A stretch of DNA of 35,224 bases from assembly GCA_036489445.1 (NCBI GenBank), contig DASXFV010000005.1, positions 1 through 35,224 of the forward strand. The letters are read 5' to 3'. Positions 5,504 to 13,532 of the stretch are shown here, one piece after another. Every line of letters begins with the position of its first letter. The stretch's first letter is position 1. The translations under genes were made by a program, and so were the position numbers. The stretch is from DAIDKA01 sp036489445. GTDB lineage: Bacteria > Pseudomonadota > Gammaproteobacteria > Steroidobacterales > Steroidobacteraceae. The notes below the pieces were generated by a model that did no database searches, was not told the origin of the DNA, and saw only the letters and a list, made by a program, of their open reading frames with translations.

Positions 5504-8176
5504 ATGTTGACGAAGCCGAGTGCTGACCTGACGCTGTTTGACACACTTTCGCGACTGACTTTCGTCAGGGCGACGAAGCTCTTGGGAGCCGACGGCGATC
5601 ACCTTATCGCTGCGGGCGGCAGGTACGACATCGACATCACCACCCAGGTGAAATTCGATCAGGATCGCTTTCGCCTCGCCATTGACTCCGCCACGGTAAC
5701 GCTGGCCTTGAATCCGGCGGCGCGCAACCGCCTCGCATGGCACTGCGACACGTGCGATGTGCCGTGCGAGCACGTCGGCGCGGCGTTATCGCTGATCCTG
5801 GAAGAGAAGCTCGCATTGGGCCTGGCGGACGCGCCGCCCGAACGCGAGCCCGTGGAGACTCGGAGCGAAGAGGCATTGATCGCCCAGGCGCTTGCGGAGC
5901 GCGAGGAGCGCGCCCGCACCGAGAAGATGCGGCTGAGCTCCCTCGACCCACAAGAGATCTGGGCCGACTACACGGTCACGAACGCCGCGTCCGGGAAGTC
6001 CTACCGCGTCGCGCTGCGAGGATGGCGGCCAGGCGAGTCGTACTGCTCCTGTCCGGATTTCCGCAAGAATACCCTCGGCACCTGCAAGCATGTCCTCCAT
6101 GCACTGGAGAAAGTCCGCCGTCGGTTCCCCGACTCGGTGCGCGCTCGGCCCTATCGGCAACGCGACATCTGCGTGCATTTGGCTTATGGCCGCGAGCTGG
6201 AACTGCGCGTCCTGCTGCCGAACCGGCTCGACGACAAGGCGAGCGCGATTGTGCGTCCGATCCGGGACAGACCGATCACCGATCTGGCGGACCTGCTCAA
6301 ACGCATTCGGCGACTCGAAGGGCTCGGCTTCGCCGTGACGATGTATCCGGATGCCGAAGAGTACATCCAAACCCGGCTCTTGCAGCGGCGTATAACGGCC
6401 ACGGTCGCCGACATTCGCCGCGATCCGAAATCCCATGCGCTGCGCAAGACGCTGTTGAAGGTGGAGCTTCTGCCCTACCAGCTGGACGGCATCGCCTTCA
6501 CAGCCGGCGCGGGGCGCGCGATCCTGGCGGATGACATGGGACTCGGCAAGACCATTCAGGGCATCGGCATGGCCGAACTGCTCGCGCGGGAAGCGGGCAT
6601 CCGCAAGGTTCTCATCGTTTGCCCCGCCTCGGTCAAATCCCAATGGCGCTGCGAGATCCTGCGTTTCTCGCAGCGCGACTGCCAGATCGTGCTCGGCAGC
6701 GCCGCACAGCGCGCCGCTCAGTACGAGAACGAGTGCTTCTTCACCGTCTGCAACTACGAGCAGGTGTTGCGCGACATCCTCGCCATCGAGCACGTCAAAT
6801 GGGACCTGATCGTTCTGGACGAGGGGCAGCGCATCAAGAACTGGGAGGCAAAGACAACCCAGACCATGAAGAGCCTGCGTTCACCGTTCGCACTGGTGCT
6901 CTCCGGCACCCCGCTCGAGAATCGGCTCGACGATCTGTTCTCGGTCGTCGAATTCATCGACGACCGGCGGCTCGGTCCCGCGTTCCGCTTCTACGACCGA
7001 CACCGCGTGATGGACGAGAAAGGCAAGGTCCTGGGCTACAAGGATCTCGATCTGCTGCGCGAAAGCCTGAAACCGGTGCTGCTGCGTCGGACGCGAAGCG
7101 CCGTGATGAAAGATCTGCCCCCGCGCACGACCGAGATCGTGCGCATCGCGCCAACGGCCGAACAGCTTGATAACGATCAGGCGCAGATGCGCATCGTGAG
7201 TTCGATCGTCTCCAAGAAATACATCTCCGAGATGGATCTGCTGCGTCTGCAGAAGGCGCTGCTGCTCGCGCGCATGAATGCAGACAGCACCTACCTCGTG
7301 GACAAGCGCGCGCCGGGTTACTCGAGCAAGCTGGAACGGCTCGAGGAGCTGTTCGAGGAGTTGGCCGCGGAGGATTCGCGAAAAATCGTGCTGTTCTCCG
7401 AGTGGACGACGATGCTCACACTCATCGAGCGTCGGATCAAGCGGTTCAATCTCGATTACGTTCGGCTCGATGGCTCCGTGCCGCAGAAGAAGCGGCAGCA
7501 ATTGGTGCACCGGTTTCAGCATGATCCGGCGTGCCGATTGTTCCTCACCACCAACGCGGGCTCCACGGGACTCAATCTGCAAGCGGCGAACACGGTCATC
7601 AACATGGATCTGCCATGGAATCCGGCCATGCTGGAACAGCGCATCGCGCGCGCTCATCGGATGGGACAGAAGAACCCGGTGCAGGTCTACCTGCTCGTGA
7701 CGGAAGAGACCATCGAGGAGAAGCTGCTGGGAACCCTTGCAGCCAAGCACGATTTGGCGCTCGCAGCGCTCGATATGGACTCCGACGTGCGGGAGGTTGC
7801 GCTCGCATCGGGCATGGAAGAGCTGAAACAGCGACTCGAAGTATTGCTGGGCGCGAAACCCCACGGAGCGGTCGACGAGACGGAAAAGCAGCGCCAACAG
7901 CAGGAAGCGGAGCGGCTCGTGCGCCGCTCGCGTGTGGCGGAAGCCGGCGGCCAGCTCCTGGCTGCGGCCTTTGCACTTCTCGGCGAGATGATCCCGCAGC
8001 GAGAGCCGACGAACGGCGCAGCGCAAATGGCAGGCGAGATCAAGGCTCGCCTCGATGGGTGTCTGGAGCACGACGAGCGGGGCCGGCCGCAGCTCGTCGT
8101 CACATTGCCGAACGAAGCCGTGCTGGAAAATCTGGCTCGGACGGTGGCCTCGCTGCTCATGGGTAGAGCCCGCTAG
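5504..8176 (+). CDS. SNF2-family DEAD/DEAH-like helicase with SWIM zinc sites
   Basis: This 890-aa predicted ATP-driven DNA translocase has an N-terminal half with two zinc-binding sites. The first is atypical, C81-x2-C84-x3-C88-x-H90. The second is a good SWIM finger, C181-x-C183-x10-C194-x-H196. The SNF2 core starts near residue 325 (LLPYQLDGIAF). It has motif I DDMGLGKT (343-350), motif II LDEGQ (about 438-442), motif III LSGTPLENRLDDLFSV, motif V GSTGLNLQAA and motif VI RIARAHRMGQ (713-722). A charged helical tail follows. The ATG at 5504 has a GAGG site 5 nt upstream. SWIM-SNF2 proteins act on DNA or chromatin-like complexes; here the setting suggests the motor of a three-gene cassette, perhaps anti-phage, though no named system matches. 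Confidence 0.92.
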   Translation: MLTKPSADLTLFDTLSRLTFVRATKLLGADGDHLIAAGGRYDIDITTQVKFDQDRFRLAIDSATVTLALNPAARNRLAWHCDTCDVPCEHVGAALSLILEEKLALGLADAPPEREPVETRSEEALIAQALAEREERARTEKMRLSSLDPQEIWADYTVTNAASGKSYRVALRGWRPGESYCSCPDFRKNTLGTCKHVLHALEKVRRRFPDSVRARPYRQRDICVHLAYGRELELRVLLPNRLDDKASAIVRPIRDRPITDLADLLKRIRRLEGLGFAVTMYPDAEEYIQTRLLQRRITATVADIRRDPKSHALRKTLLKVELLPYQLDGIAFTAGAGRAILADDMGLGKTIQGIGMAELLAREAGIRKVLIVCPASVKSQWRCEILRFSQRDCQIVLGSAAQRAAQYENECFFTVCNYEQVLRDILAIEHVKWDLIVLDEGQRIKNWEAKTTQTMKSLRSPFALVLSGTPLENRLDDLFSVVEFIDDRRLGPAFRFYDRHRVMDEKGKVLGYKDLDLLRESLKPVLLRRTRSAVMKDLPPRTTEIVRIAPTAEQLDNDQAQMRIVSSIVSKKYISEMDLLRLQKALLLARMNADSTYLVDKRAPGYSSKLERLEELFEELAAEDSRKIVLFSEWTTMLTLIERRIKRFNLDYVRLDGSVPQKKRQQLVHRFQHDPACRLFLTTNAGSTGLNLQAANTVINMDLPWNPAMLEQRIARAHRMGQKNPVQVYLLVTEETIEEKLLGTLAAKHDLALAALDMDSDVREVALASGMEELKQRLEVLLGAKPHGAVDETEKQRQQQEAERLVRRSRVAEAGGQLLAAAFALLGEMIPQREPTNGAAQMAGEIKARLDGCLEHDERGRPQLVVTLPNEAVLENLARTVASLLMGRAR

Positions 8177-8187
8177 TGGGAGCGAGC

Positions 8188-8206
8188 ACCTGATTTTCCA
8201 TCAGGT
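8188..8206 (+). terminator. Weak hairpin after the helicase gene
   Basis: ACCTGAT-tttcc-ATCAGGT is a perfect 7-bp stem with a 5-nt loop, 12 nt past the helicase stop codon. Only a short TTGTCT follows, so termination would be inefficient. It may mark the 3' end of the cassette transcript. The remaining bases up to the tRNA hold nothing recognisable. Confidence 0.35.
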
Positions 8207-8314
8207 TGTCTCGATCAATGCAATTCGATGATTTCATGGATACCGCGTAGGCGGTCGGATTTGTAACCAGGATGCCGACGGCTGTAATTGGCGCAACTCT
8301 TTGATTTTTGTTAT

Positions 8315-8390
8315 TGGTGGCCAGGGGCGGAATCGAACCACCGACACGCGGATTTTCAATCCGCTGCTCTACCAACTGAGCTACCTGGCC
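8315..8390 (-). tRNA. tRNA-Phe (GAA)
   Basis: A 76-nt cloverleaf is read on the minus strand. The acceptor is GGCCAGG/CCTGGCC. The D arm is GCTC...GAGC with loop AGTTGGTA. The anticodon arm is GCGGA-TTGAAAA-TCCGC with anticodon GAA. The T arm contains GGTTCGATTCC. The discriminator is A and CCA is encoded. The 3' end faces the accessory region, the usual polarity when an island has entered a tRNA gene. No second copy of the 3' end is seen in the window. Confidence 0.97.
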
Positions 8391-8409
8391 GCCGAGGGGA
8401 AGGGCGCGT

Positions 8410-8439
8410 ATTAAACCGGCCGGGAAGGCAGCGCGTCAA
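8410..8439 (-). promoter_or_regulatory. Promoter of tRNA-Phe
   Basis: TTGACG (8439-8434) and TTTAAT (8415-8410) are separated by 18 bp. Transcription would start about 12 nt before the mature tRNA 5' end. The downstream GC-rich stretch fits a stringently controlled stable-RNA promoter. Confidence 0.7.
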
Positions 8440-8476
8440 GCGGCTGCCAACCGTAAGTCATTGATTCTTGCTCCAT

Positions 8477-8749
8477 TCAGGTCTCCGGAGGCTTGTACCC
8501 TTCCGGCTTGGCAGACCCGGTGCCGAAAAAGAACTTCTCCATCTCCGCCTCCAGAAACTTACGGGCCTTGGGGTCGACGGGCGTCAGGCGGTATTCGTTC
8601 ATCAGCATGGTCTGGTGGGACAGCCATTTAGCCCACGCCTCCTTGGATACGCCCTCAAACAGGCGCTGCCCCAGAGGACCCGGATAGGGGGGGCGATCGA
8701 GGCCGGGAGCCTCACGCTTCAGGTACACGCACTGGACCATTCGGGACAT
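8477..8749 (-). CDS. yggX: Probable Fe(2+)-trafficking protein YggX
   Basis: This 90-aa protein has the usual YggX length. It starts MSRMVQCVYLKREAPGLDRP with the conserved cysteine near the N-terminus, followed by PGPLGQRLFEGVSKEAWAKW and MLMNEYRLTPVDPKARKFL, then a C-terminal EKFFFG. YggX is linked to iron handling and protection of iron-sulfur enzymes from oxidants. Its ATG overlaps the mutY stop codon (TGATG), as in the classical gammaproteobacterial mutY-yggX pair; MutY is an Fe-S enzyme, which makes the pairing functional. It is the last gene of the long minus-strand run. Confidence 0.95.
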   Translation of the reverse strand: MSRMVQCVYLKREAPGLDRPPYPGPLGQRLFEGVSKEAWAKWLSHQTMLMNEYRLTPVDPKARKFLEAEMEKFFFGTGSAKPEGYKPPET

Positions 8750-9834
8750 CAGCTTTCCTTGTAACTCTCAGCGACACGCTCGAGCAGCCTTTTCACCGGA
8801 GCCGGCAGGCCGACAGTGGCGGGCCGGCGCGCGTCATACCAAAGGCTGTCCGGGGCATCCATCACCGCCGCCAACCCATTACAGCGTACCAGCCACGGGG
8901 TGATGGTGAGGTCGAAATGGGTGAACGCATGCGCAAAGGCGGGGAGCTGCAGCGGCTCGGCTGCTCGTGACTTTACTCCCGGGGCGCCTAGCAACTGTGC
9001 CGCAAAAGATTGTGCTTCAGCGGCCGTGTCAAACGCCGGCGCGGCCCACAAGCCGCCCCAGATGCCCACCGGCGGTCGCTGGCGCAGGAACACACTGCCG
9101 TCGGGTCGCAGGGCCACGACCATATGAGTCTGTCGTGCCGGTCGGGCGGCGTGCCGGGATTTGGCAACCGGTAGCTCATGTTGCCGGCCGGTCTGTCGCG
9201 CCACACATCCGTTCGCCACCGGACAATCATCACAGCGCGGTTTGCGGCGCACGCAAACCGTCGCGCCCAGATCCATGATGGCCTGGGTGTAGAGCGCGAC
9301 GTCTTCCTGTGGCGTGCATTCATCGGCACGCTGCCACAGCAGCGTCGTCGCGGCCCGATCCGCCGGCTGCGCCGCGATGCCAAACCAGCGGCTCAACACC
9401 CGCCGCACATTGCCGTCCAGGATGGTGCAGCGTTGGCCCTGGCTCAGCGCCAGGATCGCACCCGCGGTGGATCTGCCGATTCCTGGCAGGCTCTCGACCT
9501 CATCGAAGTGGGTGGGAAATTCGCCATTGAACTCATCGCGGATGCGGATCGCGGCGCGGTGCAGATTGCGGCCGCGCGCGTAGTAGCCCAACCCGGTCCA
9601 CTGATGCAGCACCTCGTCCATGGACGCCGCAGCCAGGGCGGCTGGATCGGGGAAGCGCGCCATGAAGCGCCGGAAGTACCCAATGACGGTGGCGACCTGG
9701 GTCTGCTGCAGCATGATCTCGGATACCCAGACCCGGTAGGGGGTGCGGTGCTGCTGCCAGGGCAGGTCATGGCGACCATGACGGGTCTGCCAGGCCACCA
9801 GGGCCTTTGCGAACTGCGCGCCCGTTTGGATCAT
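8749..9834 (-). CDS. mutY: A/G-specific adenine DNA glycosylase MutY
   Basis: This 361-aa enzyme removes adenine mispaired with 8-oxoguanine. It has the N-terminal HhH-GPD fold with VSEIMLQQTQVATV (catalytic Glu39), the helix-hairpin-helix LPGIGRSTAGAIL (116-128) and ILDGNVRRVL (catalytic Asp140). The 4Fe-4S ligands are C194-x6-C201-x2-C204-x5-C210. The C-terminal NUDIX-like domain, with VFLRQRPPVGIWGGLWAAP, recognises 8-oxoG. Length and motif spacing are normal. It follows hemF after 19 bp and overlaps yggX by one base. Confidence 0.97.
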   Translation of the reverse strand: MIQTGAQFAKALVAWQTRHGRHDLPWQQHRTPYRVWVSEIMLQQTQVATVIGYFRRFMARFPDPAALAAASMDEVLHQWTGLGYYARGRNLHRAAIRIRDEFNGEFPTHFDEVESLPGIGRSTAGAILALSQGQRCTILDGNVRRVLSRWFGIAAQPADRAATTLLWQRADECTPQEDVALYTQAIMDLGATVCVRRKPRCDDCPVANGCVARQTGRQHELPVAKSRHAARPARQTHMVVALRPDGSVFLRQRPPVGIWGGLWAAPAFDTAAEAQSFAAQLLGAPGVKSRAAEPLQLPAFAHAFTHFDLTITPWLVRCNGLAAVMDAPDSLWYDARRPATVGLPAPVKRLLERVAESYKES

Positions 9835-9853
9835 GCGCCGATCACCGTGCCCC

Positions 9854-10717
9854 TCACCATTTGACGATGGGCGGCAGGCTCATCAGATAGGCCTCCGGAT
9901 CGGCGTCGGTCGCAAAACCAAACTTGGTGCCGCGGTCATACACCAGATTGAACTCGACGTAGCGGCCGCGCTTCACGAGCAGCTTGTCCCGGGCCGCATC
10001 GTCATAGGGCATACGGCGGCGCCGCTCCACCAATGCCGGGTATACCTCCAGGACAGCCTCTCCGACGGCCCTCACGAAACCGAAGTCCCGCTCCACATCC
10101 CCGCTGGCCAGATCGTCGAAGAAAATCCCGCCCACGCCGCGCGGCTCCTGGCGATGGGGCAGGAAAAAGTACCGGTCGCACCAGGCCTTGTACTCGGCAT
10201 AGGCATCCGGCCGGTAGCTGTCGCAGGCGCCACGCAAGGCGGCATGGAAATCCGCGGTGTCCTCGGTAAACGGGAAAGTGGGCGTCAGGTCCGAACCGCC
10301 GCCAAACCAGGCGCGGCTGGTGCACAGGTACCGAACGTTCATGTGTACCGCAGGCACGTACGGGTTGGTCATATGCGCCACGAGGGAGAGGCCGCAGGCC
10401 GTGAAGCGACCCTCGGATTCCTGGGCGCCCGCCACCTGGGCGCGGAACTGCGGCGGGAATGAGCCCCAGACATGGCTGAAATTCACGCCCACTTTTTCGA
10501 AGACCTCACCGCGCATCAGGCGGCTCTCGCCCCCCCCTTGCAGGCGATGTCCTGGTGGCTTGCTCCACGGACGCACGCTGAAGCGGGCACTGTCTTCGAA
10601 GGCCTCAAACCGCGAGCACAGGCGCACCTGCAGGTCCCGGAACCACTGCGCCGCCATCGGTGCGAAGCCATCGGCGCCTGCGCTGGTCCCGGCATTGCTC
10701 GTCATATCCGTACTCAT
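9854..10717 (-). CDS. hemF: Oxygen-dependent coproporphyrinogen III oxidase HemF
   Basis: This 287-aa protein converts coproporphyrinogen III to protoporphyrinogen IX using O2. Family signatures are VGVNFSHVWG, HMTNPYVPAVHMNVRYL, WFGGGSDLTPTFPF, KAWCDRYFFLPHR, RGVGGIFFDDL, and the C-terminal RGRYVEFNLVYDRGTKFG. Length is normal. It starts 3 nt after the hemE stop, so translation is probably coupled. Its presence indicates aerobic haem synthesis; the oxygen-independent HemN is not in the window. Confidence 0.97.
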   Translation of the reverse strand: MSTDMTSNAGTSAGADGFAPMAAQWFRDLQVRLCSRFEAFEDSARFSVRPWSKPPGHRLQGGGESRLMRGEVFEKVGVNFSHVWGSFPPQFRAQVAGAQESEGRFTACGLSLVAHMTNPYVPAVHMNVRYLCTSRAWFGGGSDLTPTFPFTEDTADFHAALRGACDSYRPDAYAEYKAWCDRYFFLPHRQEPRGVGGIFFDDLASGDVERDFGFVRAVGEAVLEVYPALVERRRRMPYDDAARDKLLVKRGRYVEFNLVYDRGTKFGFATDADPEAYLMSLPPIVKW

Positions 10718-10720
10718 GGG

Positions 10721-11785
10721 TCAGCGGCCGCTGCGCGAGGTGCGCCGGTGCACATGATCAATGAGGCGCGCGACGGCATCCGGATCGGTGTCCGGCCAGA
10801 TACCATGCCCCAGGTTGAAGATATGCCCCGGCCCGGGACCGGCTTCCTCCAACACGATATCGATCTGGCGCTTGAGCTCCTCCGGCGCAGCAAACAGCGC
10901 GGCGGGATCGAGATTGCCCTGCACGGCCTTGTCAGGTCCCAAGGCGCGGCGCACCGCGCTCAACGGGGATCTCCAGTCGACACCGATGACATCCACATCC
11001 AACCCTCGCACTTCCTCCAGCAGCGCAGAGCCCTGGTTCACGTAGTAGATCAGCGGCACGCCCGCGGTGCGCAGCGCGCTCAACGTCCGCTTCGCGCCGC
11101 GCAGCGCGAACTGCCGGAACTGCGGGGGGGCCAGCAGCCCGGCCCAGGACTCGAACAGCATCAGGGCCTGGGCACCCGCGCGCGCCTGTGCCGCCAGATA
11201 GGCGGCCATGGCATCCGCCAGATGATCGATGAGCAGCAGCGCCGCTTCGGGCTGGTTGTACAGGAAGCCGCGGGCGATGCCGAACTCCTTGGAGGGCTTG
11301 CCGCTGACCAGATAGCACAGCAGGGTGAAGGGCGCACCGGCGAAACCAATCAAGGGCACGCCACGGGGCGCGTTGGCGCGCACCAGCTTGACCGCATCCA
11401 GGACAAAGGGCACATCACGCTCGGGATTGAGCTCCGGTAGTGCGCGCACCTGCTCCAGACTGCGGATGGGGGTCGCCACCACCGGCCCAGGTTCGAAGGT
11501 GAGCGGAATACCCATGCCCTGCAGCGGCGTCATGATGTCGCTGAACAGGATGGCGGCATCCAGCGGGAAGCGCCGCACGGGTTGCAGCGTGACTTCGGCA
11601 GCCAGCTGCGCGCTGCGCGTCAGGGTGACAAAGTCCACCCGCGAACGCAGCTCACGGTATTCCGGCAGGTAGCGGCCCGCCTGGCGCATCACCCACACCG
11701 GAGTATGCGGCACCTCCTCGCGGCGGCAGGCTTTGATGAAGACGCCATCAGCGTCCGCGCCCTGCTGTCCTGGCACAACGGTCAT
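10721..11785 (-). CDS. hemE: Uroporphyrinogen decarboxylase HemE
   Basis: This 354-aa cytosolic enzyme removes four acetate carboxyls from uroporphyrinogen III to give coproporphyrinogen III. It shows VWVMRQAGRYLPEYRELR with the substrate-binding arginines, AAILFSDIMTPLQGMG with the conserved aspartate, FAGAPFTLLCYLVSG, and the C-terminal FNLGHGIWPDTDPDAVARLI. Length is typical. The start codon overlaps the hemB stop as ATGA. It lies between hemB and hemF, matching the metabolic order at the end of the pathway. Confidence 0.97.
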   Translation of the reverse strand: MTVVPGQQGADADGVFIKACRREEVPHTPVWVMRQAGRYLPEYRELRSRVDFVTLTRSAQLAAEVTLQPVRRFPLDAAILFSDIMTPLQGMGIPLTFEPGPVVATPIRSLEQVRALPELNPERDVPFVLDAVKLVRANAPRGVPLIGFAGAPFTLLCYLVSGKPSKEFGIARGFLYNQPEAALLLIDHLADAMAAYLAAQARAGAQALMLFESWAGLLAPPQFRQFALRGAKRTLSALRTAGVPLIYYVNQGSALLEEVRGLDVDVIGVDWRSPLSAVRRALGPDKAVQGNLDPAALFAAPEELKRQIDIVLEEAGPGPGHIFNLGHGIWPDTDPDAVARLIDHVHRRTSRSGR

Positions 11786-12765
11786 GTGGTTAGCCAGCCT
11801 GCAATTTCGGGGGCGAAGTAGGAAAGGATCAGATCCGCGCCCGCGCGCTTGATCCCAATCAGAGTTTCCAGGGCCGCGGCGCGTTCATCGATCCAGCCGC
11901 GCTCGGCAGCGGCTTTCAGCACACTGTATTCGCCGGAGACCTGGTAGGCCACCACCGGAATATTCACCGCTTCGCGTACCCGACGGATCACGTCCAGGTA
12001 GGGACCGGCGGGTTTGACCATGATCATGTCGGCGCCTTCTTCCACATCCAGCAGCACTTCGTGCAACGCTTCGCGCGCATTGGCCGGATCCATCTGGTAG
12101 GAGCGCCGATCGCCGAACGCGGGCGCCGAATCCGCAGCTTCGCGGAACGGCCCGTAGAAGGCCGATGCGTACTTGGCGGCATAGGACACCACCGGGGTGC
12201 CCGAGAAGCCGTTCGCGTCCAGCAACTGCCGAATCGCGGCGACGCGGCCATCCATCATGTCGCTGGGTGCAACGGCATCCGCGCCGGCGCGGGCATGGTT
12301 GAGGGCGACTCTGGCCAGGGTCGCGATCGAGGAATCATTGTCGATCACGCCATTGGGCAGCACATGGCCGCAATGTCCATGATCGGTGGCACTGCACAGG
12401 CATACATCCGTCCAGACCAGCAGGTCCGGGCAGGCGGACTTGATCCCCGCCACCGCGCGCGGCACCAGTCCCTGCGGATCCAGGAACGCCGAGGCCTCAG
12501 GGTCCTTGGTGTCGGGGGCACTGAACAGGATGAGGGCGCGCACCCCGGTCTGCGCCACTTGGCGCGCCTCGAGAATGATTTGATCCACCGAGAACTGCGC
12601 GACGCCCGGCATGCTGGACACGGGGTGGCGCACCTTGGTCCCGGGCACGATAAACATCGGGTACACAAAGTCGGCCACGCTCAGTTCGGTCTCGCGCACC
12701 AGCGCCCGCCAGCTTTCGTTCTGTCGCAAGCGGCGCGGTCTTGCCTGTGGAAATCCCATGGTCAT
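11782..12765 (-). CDS. hemB: Delta-aminolevulinic acid dehydratase (porphobilinogen synthase) HemB
   Basis: This 327-aa enzyme joins two aminolevulinate molecules into porphobilinogen. The Schiff-base lysines are K198 (SYAAKYAS) and K251 (MVKPAGPYLD). The metal site DVCLCSATDHGHCG carries three cysteines (C122, C124, C132), the pattern of zinc-dependent enzymes rather than the aspartate-rich magnesium type. The C-terminal PVVAYQVSGEYSVLKAAAE is typical. It overlaps hemD upstream and hemE downstream by 4 nt each. Confidence 0.97.
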   Translation of the reverse strand: MTMGFPQARPRRLRQNESWRALVRETELSVADFVYPMFIVPGTKVRHPVSSMPGVAQFSVDQIILEARQVAQTGVRALILFSAPDTKDPEASAFLDPQGLVPRAVAGIKSACPDLLVWTDVCLCSATDHGHCGHVLPNGVIDNDSSIATLARVALNHARAGADAVAPSDMMDGRVAAIRQLLDANGFSGTPVVSYAAKYASAFYGPFREAADSAPAFGDRRSYQMDPANAREALHEVLLDVEEGADMIMVKPAGPYLDVIRRVREAVNIPVVAYQVSGEYSVLKAAAERGWIDERAAALETLIGIKRAGADLILSYFAPEIAGWLTT

Positions 12766-13532
12766 GTTCTCGTCTGCAGCAGTCGGTAAGTGGTGTGGGC
12801 CATGCCGCTCAGCGTGGCCGGCATGGCCAAGACGCTGGGAAAGCCCCGTGATGCCAAGGTGCGCCCGGTGGTGGTCCCCAGCGTGATCGCCGTGGCGCTG
12901 TCGAGCAACTGGTCAAAAGTCTGCTGGCCGAGCGCCCGATCCAGCTCTGCCACCGCGGATGGGCTGGTGAAGGTCACCGCGCCGACGGCCCGCCGCCGTA
13001 CCCAGTCCTGGCACACCGGCACATCCAAGGTTGCCGATTGCGTCGAATAGGCTTCCACCTGGCACACCGCAGCCCCCGCGGCGCTCAGACCCTGATGCAA
13101 TGTCGGCAGCGAACGCGAACCGGCGGGGAACAGTACGCTTGCGCCCGGCGTGAGGCGGGAGCGCAGGGCCGCCACCAGCCCTGCGGCGGTCTGCTCCTGC
13201 GGCACCACCGTCACCGGCCATCCCTGCAGGGCAAGCGCCTGCGCCGTGCGCGCACCCACCGCTGCGATGTTCAAGTAGGCCGGTGGCACCGGCACCCGAC
13301 GCACGACCTCGGCCACGGCGTGCTGACTGGCGAACACCAGCCATTCAAATTGATTCAAGCGGCGCAGCGCCTGTTCCAGGGCAGCGCTGTTTCCGGGTGG
13401 CCCAATGCTCAGCACCGGCCAACCCAGCACGTCGAGCCCCAACGTACGCAGTGCGCGGCTCAGCGGTCCATCCGCGGGTTCGTCCCGCGTGACGACCACT
13501 GGCCACGATGACTGCAGTGCGCGGGCGTTCAC
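12762..13532 (-). CDS. hemD: Uroporphyrinogen-III synthase HemD
   Basis: This 256-aa protein closes hydroxymethylbilane into uroporphyrinogen III with inversion of ring D. The family is poorly conserved, so the call rests on length, overall two-lobe pattern and position. Typical pieces are the N-terminal VVVTRDEPADGPLSRALRTL, DWLVFAS-like EWLVFASQHAV, AAVGARTAQAL, VLFPAGSRSLPTL, and the late FTSPSAVAEL and ITLGTTTGRTL. It overlaps hemC upstream and hemB downstream by 4 nt, the usual hemCD arrangement. Confidence 0.92.
   Translation of the reverse strand: MNARALQSSWPVVVTRDEPADGPLSRALRTLGLDVLGWPVLSIGPPGNSAALEQALRRLNQFEWLVFASQHAVAEVVRRVPVPPAYLNIAAVGARTAQALALQGWPVTVVPQEQTAAGLVAALRSRLTPGASVLFPAGSRSLPTLHQGLSAAGAAVCQVEAYSTQSATLDVPVCQDWVRRRAVGAVTFTSPSAVAELDRALGQQTFDQLLDSATAITLGTTTGRTLASRGFPSVLAMPATLSGMAHTTYRLLQTRT

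Noticed and set aside
4928..5773. 281-codon minus-strand frame opposite the ART-like gene and helicase start
   Set aside because: It is antisense to two well-supported genes and has no family resemblance.
6881..8071. 396-codon minus-strand frame opposite the helicase
   Set aside because: It mirrors helicase codons, as expected in high-GC DNA, and shows no domain.
2220..8176. Match to named defence systems (DISARM, Zorya, retrons)
   Set aside because: No reverse transcriptase, methyltransferase, DUF1998 or Zor components are present. An SNF2 helicase alone is not enough.
8188..8206. Hairpin resembling the tRNA-Phe anticodon arm, considered as an attachment-site relic
   Set aside because: CCTGA-7 nt-TCAGG mimics an anticodon arm with a GAA-like loop, but flanking bases do not align with the rest of the tRNA, so a true partial copy is not supported.
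8157..8375. 72-codon minus-strand frame over tRNA-Phe
   Set aside because: It reads through the tRNA and the end of the helicase gene in antisense, a common artefact at tRNA genes.
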